Positions 14,997-21,529 of a DNA stretch of 24,232 nucleotides are shown one piece after another. Numbering within the stretch: position 1 is the stretch's first letter; every line of letters starts with the position of its first letter. Origin of the DNA: CAYMLL01 sp964390645 (lineage in GTDB: Bacteria; Planctomycetota; UBA8108); assembly GCA_964390645.1 (NCBI GenBank), contig CAYMLL010000086.1, positions 1 through 24,232 on the forward strand. Reading direction: 5' to 3'. The notes under the pieces were generated by a model. That model worked only from the letters and a program-made list of their open reading frames with translations, ran no database searches and was not told the DNA's origin. A program made the position numbers and the translations under genes.

Positions 14997-15027
14997 CCTC
15001 CCACGAACCCGGGTGAAAGCCCGGAGG
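14997..15027 (-). promoter_or_regulatory. 5' leader with ribosome-binding site and two competing stems
   Basis: On the minus strand CCTCC (15027-15023) precedes a hairpin CCGGG-CTTTCA-CCCGG (15024-15009), and the GGAGG ribosome-binding site lies at 15001-14997. CCTCC can pair with GGAGG and hide it. Pairing of the inner CCGGG/CCCGG uses part of CCTCC and would leave the site free. The two folds exclude each other in part. Only the base-pairing is seen; a control function is inferred. Confidence 0.35.
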
Positions 15028-15211
15028 TCTCTTTCGGTGCGGGAAGTCGTGACAGAGGCTATACTCGCACTGCTCGGGAAGAGACCGCGCCCCCCGTGTG
15101 GATCGGAGCCCCCGACCGGCGGCCCCGGCGGTCCCGGTGGTCCCGTGTACTGGCCCGTGCATTATCGGCGCGGCGCCGGAAACGTCAGCCAACGCGAGAA
15201 TCATCGCAGCC

Positions 15212-18200
15212 ATGCTCCCACGCGCCGCTCTGCGTTCGGCGTTCGCCGGTCTCGTCGTGCTCGTATCGTCAGGCCCTGCCGATGCCAGCGCCTACGACCT
15301 GTTGATCAACGAAGTCCACTACCACCCGCTCAGCGGCCGTCGCCGGGACGAGTTCGTCGAGATCTACAATCGCGGGGGCGTTGCGGTCGATCTGACCGGC
15401 TGGGCCCTGGGACGTGGAGTCCTGATGCCGTTCCCGCCCGGCACACGCATCGGGCCCAAGTCTTTCATCATCGCGAGTCCGGCCGCAGCGTACACCGCCG
15501 AACGCCACGGGCTCGATCCCGACATCGTGTTCGGCGACTATCAGGGGAGCCTCGACAACGGCGGGGAGATCGTCGCTCTGCTCAGTGCCGACGGAGAGAT
15601 CGTTAGCGAGATCCACTACGGCGACGGCAGGGTCTGGCCGAGCACCTGCGACGGCATCGGCCCCTCCCTGGAGCTGACGGATCCTTACTCGCAGACCCAG
15701 ATCCCGCAGAACTGGCAAGCGAGCACGATCGTTCATGGCACCCCCGCCGCACCCAACTCGGTTCTCCGCGAGACGTCCCTTGCTCCCGACGAAACAGTGC
15801 TGATCGAGGAGAACGTGTCGTGGAGTTACTTCAAGGGCACGACAACCTATCCGAACGGCTGGACCGACCTGGTGTTCGACGACTCCCACTGGGACTCCGG
15901 AGTCACGGGTCTGGGCTACGGCGACGACGACGACCGCACCGTCCTGGACGACATGCAGGGGGGGTACTTGTCCTTCGCCGCTCGCAGGGTCTTCGAGATC
16001 ACACAGGAGGACATCGACGTTCTTGACCGGGTCGTCCTTTCTGTGGATTACGACGACGGCTTCGCGATGTTCCTCAACGGCACGGAGATCGCGCGGGCGA
16101 ACCTCGGCAACCCGGGAGATGACACGCCTTTCGACGCGTCGGCCGACGACAGCCACGAATCGGGCACGGCGGACTCGTACACGATCTCCCGGCGCCTCCT
16201 CCAGCCCGGGGGCAACGTGCTGGCTGCCCAGGTCCACAATCGGGGCATCGACAGCTCGGATGCGAGCTTCATTCCCCGACTGGTCGGCTTGCCGACGGCG
16301 TCGGTGAAGGCGCTCACCAGGGGCCTGAGCGCCGTTGTCATCAACGAGATCAAGCAGACCGAGGCCGCCAGTCCCGGCTTCATCGAGCTCTTCAATCGCA
16401 GCGCGGAGAGAGTCGACGTGGGCGGTTTCCGGATCATCGACACGAACGGCAACCGTTTCGTCATCCCGGGCGGTACCCGGATCGTCGGGGGTGGTCACCT
16501 GGCCTTCTCCGACGAGACGCTCGGCTTCGACGTCTTTCTCGAGGTCGTTCGCTACGCTCTCTTGCGAGACGACGGCAGCACCTGGGCCGACGGCGTGAAT
16601 CCACGTCCGGGTGAACCGGGCGACCACGGCTTCAGCTTCGGACGCTACCCCGACGGTGACGACGACGCCTTCGTCCTGGTGTCGCCGACCCGTGCCGACG
16701 TCAACGAGCTGGACCTCCCCGGAAACGTCGTCATCAACGAGATCTACTATCATCCCTTGTACGTCGCACCGTCGGATACCTGCCACCGCGACTGCTCGGA
16801 CCACCTGCAGTGGCTAGAGCTCCACAACCGGAGTACCGATTCCTCGGTGGACCTCACCGGATGGCAGCTGACCAAGGGCGTCGTCTTCGACTTCCCGGCC
16901 GAATCGAGCATCGTCGCCGAAGGCTACCTCGTCGTCGCCTCGGACCGCGCGTCCTTTCTCTCTGCCTACCCGGATATCGATCCTGCGATCGTGCTCGGCG
17001 ACTGGTCGCGAGACCTGTCGCACAGCAGTGACACGCTGAATCTGCGTGACCGGCTCGGCAACCTGGTCGACCACGTCAAGTACGGCGACGGCAAGCCTCG
17101 TAACGACGAGGAGGAAGAGGACGGTATCGATGACCGGACCTTCCGTGGCAGCGACTGGCCTCTCGACTCCGACGGGACCGGCAGCTCGATCGAACTGATC
17201 CATCCGGGGCTCGACAACCGCCTTGGAGGGACGTGGGCATCGAGCGCCCCGGCCGGCACCCCCGGATCCGCGAACGGTACCTTCGACGTGGCTCCCGCGC
17301 CGGTCGTCGGGGACGTCGAGCACTCCCCGCCGATCCCGACATCCGCGGAGCCCGTCATTGTCTCGGCGCGTGTCTCGACGGTCGGAGCTCTGACAGCAGT
17401 CGAGGCGCGGTGGGAGAACGACGGCGGGGACGGCTCCGGCACCGTCGAGATGGTCGACGACGGCACCCGGGGGGACGTGCGCGCGAACGACGGCATCTAC
17501 AGCGGTCGCATCGCCGCTCGGTCCGCCGGCTCGGTCATCTCGTTCCGCGTCGAGGCCACCTCGGAGGCCGGGGTCACAAGCATGCCTCTGCCGCCGGAAA
17601 CCGCGCCCTATGCGGGCTTCGCGGGACCGAGGTACCTCTGTCCGGTGCTCGACGACGCGCCGCTGGCCAATCCCTCACCCGACTACTACATCGTCATGAC
17701 CGAAGCGGATCAGAGTGAGCTCGAGAGCCGGGATGTTTTCAGCAACGTCCTCCTCTACTGCACCTTCATCGCGCGCTCGAGAACGGGCGAGTTCACGGTG
17801 CGCCACCTGGCCGGACTGCGCTACCGGGGCAGTGCGACGCGCGACAACACGCCGCGCTCCTACCGCGTCGAGTTTCCTCCGGAACGCGCCTTCGAGGGCG
17901 TCCAGGCCATCAACCTAAACTCCAACGAGATCGAGCACGACTTGCTCGCGGCGGACCTCTTCCTGCGCTCGGGACTCCCGGCACCCGTCGTGCGAACCGC
18001 CAACGTCACGTTCCAGGGGAGCACGATACCGGGCTACGTGCGCAAGGAGCGAATCGACGCGAGCTTTCTCAAGCGGGCCTTCGGCGAAGCCGGTGACGAC
18101 GGCAACCTCTACCGTGCGATCGATCCCAGCGGTCCATCCCTCGAGGGAGATCTCTCGTACCACGGCGAGGATCCGGAGATTTACCGTGAGCTCTACGACA

Positions 18201-20908
18201 AGCGCAGCAACGATGAGGCAGACGACTTCAGCGACATCATCGAGCTGACGCGCGTTCTCGACCGCGGACAAACGCCGGACGAGGAGTTCGTCGCTGCGGT
18301 GGAGGCGGTCATCGACGTCCACCAGTGGGCACGTTTCTTCGCGGTCCAGTCGGCGATCGCCAACGACGACGGTGGTATCCAGAACCGCTCCGGTGAGGAC
18401 TACTTCCTCTACAAGGTCCCGTCGACCGCCGGCCGCGCCAGCGCGGGCAAGTGGGTTCTGCTGCCCTGGGATCTCGAGGAGAGCTACTCCGACGACGACG
18501 AGCGCCTGTTCCGGTCCGAGGTGCCCGCGGTGCGACGCTTCCTGCGCCATCAAGAGTTTGCGCCGATTCACTACTGCAACCTCAGAAACATCCGGCTCGG
18601 CGTCTTCTCGCGCCTGGAGACCCGCCAGCGCTTCCGGCTGATCGACTTTCTCTTCAGCTTCTCCACCATCGACCGCATCGACCGGTACATCACCGCTCGC
18701 ATCGGCTACTTCGATGAGAACATCCCCCTGCAGATCACTGCCGGATCGACCGGCGATCGGGGAAGAACACTGATCGCCGAAGGTGACGAGTGGCGCTACT
18801 TCAAGGGCACCGAGGAGCCGTCAGAGGGTACGACGGCGTGGACGGATCCGGACTTCGACGACAGCCTGTGGGATGTCGGACAGTCGGGATTCGGCTACGG
18901 CGACGGTGACGACGCAACGCTCCTCGACGACATGGAGGACGGCTACACCACCGTCTACATCCGCCGAAATTTCGAGGTCGAGGATGCCTCCTCGCTTCTC
19001 GACCTCGCACTGTGGGTGAACTACGACGACGGGTTCATCGCGTACCTCAACGGCGCGGAGGTCGCGCGTGCGGACTTCGGCGTCGAGGGCACTCCGGAGC
19101 CGTTCGACGGCGACGCGACCGGAACGCACGAGGCCGGAGCTGCGGATCTCTTCGACCTCGGCAAGTCTCTCGATCTGCTCGTCGACGGAACCAACGTGCT
19201 GGCGATTCACGGAGCCAACGGCGCCCTCGACTCGAGCGACTTTTCGCTGATCCCGGAGCTCCGGACGGACGGTACGAACGCCACGGGAGTCGGCTGCGGT
19301 GGCATCATCTACGCGAACGCCGATACCCTGGGACTCCGGGGTCTGGCAAACGCGTGCGATACCCGACGCGTCGAGGTCAACGGCTCCGCAGCGTCGTACG
19401 ACGCGTTCCTGGCGGAGTGGTCCGACACGGTCAGTCTCGCCCCCGGCCTCAACGACGTGGTCGTGGAGACCTTCGACGAGTTCAACGTTCCGTTCGAGCG
19501 ATTCGAGATCGAGGTCCGTCGCACAACCGGATCTCTCTCTGTCGTCGAGGGCCCGCTCCCGGGCACAACGACGTGGACCGCCGCGGACGGCCCCTACCTG
19601 ATGCGCGACGACGTGACTATTCCACCCGACGCACGCCTCGACATCGAGCCGGGAACGATAGTCTACGGGTCGGCGGGCGCATCGATCATCGTTCGCGGCC
19701 GTCTGCACGCGCAGGGAACCGAGGCCGCTCCCGTCCTCTTCCGCGCCGCGGGCTGCGACGGTCGGTGGGGCGGCATCGCGTTCGACAACACCGGCACGAG
19801 CGTCGACGCCGTGACCCAAATCCTTCGCCACTGCGACTTCGAGTTCGGCGACAATCCGTCGGGATTCGACGGACACGTCGCGCCCGTCGAATCGAAGCTT
19901 CTCGTCGACAGCTGCAGCTTCCGCCTGCTGACCGCCAACGCGATCGACTGCACGGACGCCCGGTTAGAGGTCATGGACTCCCTCTTCGAGGACATTCACG
20001 AAGGCGTTCACGGCACGAGTTCCGTGGTCATCGTCCTCGACAGCACCTTCCGCAACATGGTCGGTGACGCCGATGCAATCGATTTCGACCTCAATGGTTC
20101 CGAGGTCAACCGAATCGAGCGCTGTCTCTTTATCAACAGCTCCGACGACGGCATCGACCTCGGCGACACGACCGTCGAGATCCGCGACAACGTCTTCGTC
20201 AACATCCAGGACAAGGCGCTGTCGCTCGAGGATGACGGGGAGTTCGGGGGCCCGACCGTGACGGGCAATCTGCTCTACAACAACGGCACCGGGATCGCGT
20301 TGAAGAACGGCGTACACGTCGACGAGGCACACCACAACACGATTGTCGGCAACCAGGAGGGGGTCAACCTGTTCGCGAAGGACGACGCCGCTGACGGTGG
20401 CCACGCGGCGTTCCACAGCATGATCGTCTGGAACAACGCGTTCGACGTCAAGGTGGACCGCCTCTCGAGCGTCACCTTCACGCACTCGAACATCTCCGGG
20501 GGAGTGTGGCCAGGCGATAACAACATCTCGCTGGACCCGCGCTTCGTCGACATCCTCGACGGCGACTACTCGCTCTCGGCGGGATCGCCTTCGATCGGCA
20601 CGGGACTCGACGACACGGAGATGGGCGCGTTTCCCTTCGTGGCGGGTCGAACGTTGTTCGTCCGAGGCGATGTCGACGAGGACGGAGACCTGGATCTCAG
20701 TGACGTGATCGCGGAGGCCGGCCACCTGTTCCAGGGAGGGGCCGGACCCGCTTGCCGCGACCGACTCGACGTCAACGACGACGGTTCGGCCGACGTCTCG
20801 GACGTCGTATTCGGTCTGCTCTACCTCTTCGCCGCCGGCGGTGAGCCTCCCGCACCGTTCCGGAGCGCGGGACCCGATCCGACCGCCGACCTGTTAGGTT
20901 GCCCATGA
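15212..20908 (+). CDS. Giant secreted mosaic protein: lamin-tail x3, CotH kinase-like, beta-helix, dockerin-like end
   Basis: A 1898-aa exported protein; residues 1-27 are a signal peptide ending ADASA. Domains in order: lamin-tail domain 1 (28-175, LLINEVHYHP, DLTGWALG), galactose-binding-like module 1 (194-364, WSYFKG, FDDSHWDSG, GYGDDDD), lamin-tail 2 (374-505, VVINEIKQ), lamin-tail 3 (506-689, VVINEIYYHP, DLTGWQLTKG), an Ig-like linker (695-813), and a CotH kinase-like domain (about 827-1172: LRYRGSATRDNTPRSYRVEF, INLNSNEIEHDLLA, YVRKERIDASF, NDDGG, LPWDLEESY). These are followed by galactose-binding-like module 2 (1186-1350), a right-handed beta-helix (1453-1809) and a dockerin-like pair of calcium loops (DVDEDGDLDLSD, DVNDDGSADVSD; 1813-1898). 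CotH proteins of spore formers phosphorylate coat proteins; kinase activity here is unproven. The start at 15212 gives a clean signal peptide. The stop overlaps the next gene by 4 bp. Confidence 0.88.
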   Translation: MLPRAALRSAFAGLVVLVSSGPADASAYDLLINEVHYHPLSGRRRDEFVEIYNRGGVAVDLTGWALGRGVLMPFPPGTRIGPKSFIIASPAAAYTAERHGLDPDIVFGDYQGSLDNGGEIVALLSADGEIVSEIHYGDGRVWPSTCDGIGPSLELTDPYSQTQIPQNWQASTIVHGTPAAPNSVLRETSLAPDETVLIEENVSWSYFKGTTTYPNGWTDLVFDDSHWDSGVTGLGYGDDDDRTVLDDMQGGYLSFAARRVFEITQEDIDVLDRVVLSVDYDDGFAMFLNGTEIARANLGNPGDDTPFDASADDSHESGTADSYTISRRLLQPGGNVLAAQVHNRGIDSSDASFIPRLVGLPTASVKALTRGLSAVVINEIKQTEAASPGFIELFNRSAERVDVGGFRIIDTNGNRFVIPGGTRIVGGGHLAFSDETLGFDVFLEVVRYALLRDDGSTWADGVNPRPGEPGDHGFSFGRYPDGDDDAFVLVSPTRADVNELDLPGNVVINEIYYHPLYVAPSDTCHRDCSDHLQWLELHNRSTDSSVDLTGWQLTKGVVFDFPAESSIVAEGYLVVASDRASFLSAYPDIDPAIVLGDWSRDLSHSSDTLNLRDRLGNLVDHVKYGDGKPRNDEEEEDGIDDRTFRGSDWPLDSDGTGSSIELIHPGLDNRLGGTWASSAPAGTPGSANGTFDVAPAPVVGDVEHSPPIPTSAEPVIVSARVSTVGALTAVEARWENDGGDGSGTVEMVDDGTRGDVRANDGIYSGRIAARSAGSVISFRVEATSEAGVTSMPLPPETAPYAGFAGPRYLCPVLDDAPLANPSPDYYIVMTEADQSELESRDVFSNVLLYCTFIARSRTGEFTVRHLAGLRYRGSATRDNTPRSYRVEFPPERAFEGVQAINLNSNEIEHDLLAADLFLRSGLPAPVVRTANVTFQGSTIPGYVRKERIDASFLKRAFGEAGDDGNLYRAIDPSGPSLEGDLSYHGEDPEIYRELYDKRSNDEADDFSDIIELTRVLDRGQTPDEEFVAAVEAVIDVHQWARFFAVQSAIANDDGGIQNRSGEDYFLYKVPSTAGRASAGKWVLLPWDLEESYSDDDERLFRSEVPAVRRFLRHQEFAPIHYCNLRNIRLGVFSRLETRQRFRLIDFLFSFSTIDRIDRYITARIGYFDENIPLQITAGSTGDRGRTLIAEGDEWRYFKGTEEPSEGTTAWTDPDFDDSLWDVGQSGFGYGDGDDATLLDDMEDGYTTVYIRRNFEVEDASSLLDLALWVNYDDGFIAYLNGAEVARADFGVEGTPEPFDGDATGTHEAGAADLFDLGKSLDLLVDGTNVLAIHGANGALDSSDFSLIPELRTDGTNATGVGCGGIIYANADTLGLRGLANACDTRRVEVNGSAASYDAFLAEWSDTVSLAPGLNDVVVETFDEFNVPFERFEIEVRRTTGSLSVVEGPLPGTTTWTAADGPYLMRDDVTIPPDARLDIEPGTIVYGSAGASIIVRGRLHAQGTEAAPVLFRAAGCDGRWGGIAFDNTGTSVDAVTQILRHCDFEFGDNPSGFDGHVAPVESKLLVDSCSFRLLTANAIDCTDARLEVMDSLFEDIHEGVHGTSSVVIVLDSTFRNMVGDADAIDFDLNGSEVNRIERCLFINSSDDGIDLGDTTVEIRDNVFVNIQDKALSLEDDGEFGGPTVTGNLLYNNGTGIALKNGVHVDEAHHNTIVGNQEGVNLFAKDDAADGGHAAFHSMIVWNNAFDVKVDRLSSVTFTHSNISGGVWPGDNNISLDPRFVDILDGDYSLSAGSPSIGTGLDDTEMGAFPFVAGRTLFVRGDVDEDGDLDLSDVIAEAGHLFQGGAGPACRDRLDVNDDGSADVSDVVFGLLYLFAAGGEPPAPFRSAGPDPTADLLGCP

Positions 20909-21354
20909 GCGAACCGAGGCACTTCGTTCTCTACGACGACGGCTGTCCGCTCTGCACGTTCCAGGTGCGGATGCTGGAGTGGCTGGACTGGCTGGACGTT
21001 GCGCGAGTGGTCGGCATCTCCGACCCCCGTGTCGCCGAACTCGCGCCGCAGATCGCGCGCGCGGAGCTGCTCGAGGCGATCCACTGCATCAGGGGAGGCG
21101 AGACAGAGAGCCCCAGCGACCGACGCGTCTACCGCGGCGCGCGCGCGTTGCGCTTTCTCGGCCTGCGCATGCCGCTCCTGACGCCCCTGTCGCTGCTCCT
21201 GTTTCTTCCCGGAGTCCTGTGGATCGCGGAAGCGGTCTACGCCGGGATCAGCCGCAACCGCCATCGGCTCGGTCGGCTCTTCGGGTGCAAGACCGCGTGC
21301 AAGGTGATGCCAAGGCGCCAGGACGGGGACCGGGGCGACGATCCGGAGGCCTGA
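20905..21354 (+). CDS. DCC (DUF393) family thiol-disulfide oxidoreductase-like protein
   Basis: A 149-aa protein. LYDDGCPLC at residues 9-17 gives the D-x-x-C-x-x-C motif (D11, C14, C17) that names the DCC family, in a thioredoxin-like setting. Residues about 80-105 (PLLTPLSLLLFLPGVLWIAEAVYAGI) are hydrophobic and may sit in or on the membrane, followed by the family's ISRNRHRLGRLFGC tail, with a second cysteine pair GCKTAC. Family members are thought to act in thiol-disulfide chemistry, but few are characterised. The ATG at 20905 overlaps the upstream TGA as ATGA, indicating translational coupling. A TTG two codons earlier is an unneeded alternative. The next gene downstream encodes a secreted protein with many cysteines, which makes a disulfide role attractive but unproven. 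Confidence 0.8.
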   Translation: MSEPRHFVLYDDGCPLCTFQVRMLEWLDWLDVARVVGISDPRVAELAPQIARAELLEAIHCIRGGETESPSDRRVYRGARALRFLGLRMPLLTPLSLLLFLPGVLWIAEAVYAGISRNRHRLGRLFGCKTACKVMPRRQDGDRGDDPEA

Positions 21355-21517
21355 GAAGGTCGGGAACGGCGGGAGTCGGCAGGAATCCAGTGTGGAGAAT
21401 TATCTGGGGTGCGCCGTGCGTCTTGCGGCACGATGGACGCTCCGGCGCCGAGCGACCCGTCGTGATCCGCGCGGGGCGGACGGCTTGGCGGTCCCCGGTC
21501 TGCCAGCAACCCGTGAT

Positions 21518-21521
21518 GGAG
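21518..21521 (+). promoter_or_regulatory. Ribosome-binding site setting the start at 21530
   Basis: GGAG with 8 bases before the ATG at 21530. It supports this start over the open frame back to 21392, and the resulting N-terminus is a signal peptide. Confidence 0.5.
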
Positions 21522-21529
21522 ACGATCCG

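Noticed and set aside
15060..15065. TATACT as a -10 promoter element between the efflux operon and the CotH gene
   Set aside because: No acceptable -35 element at 16-18 bases on either strand; a single hexamer is weak evidence.
15111..15150. GGC/GGT-CCC-rich stretch that reads as a collagen-like Gly repeat on the minus strand
   Set aside because: It lies in the divergent leader region upstream of both chosen starts, and the repeat is imperfect and short.
15269..16804. 511-codon open frame on the minus strand opposite the CotH/lamin-tail gene
   Set aside because: Valine/arginine/aspartate-rich translation with no motif; the plus-strand gene has clear domains and a signal peptide.
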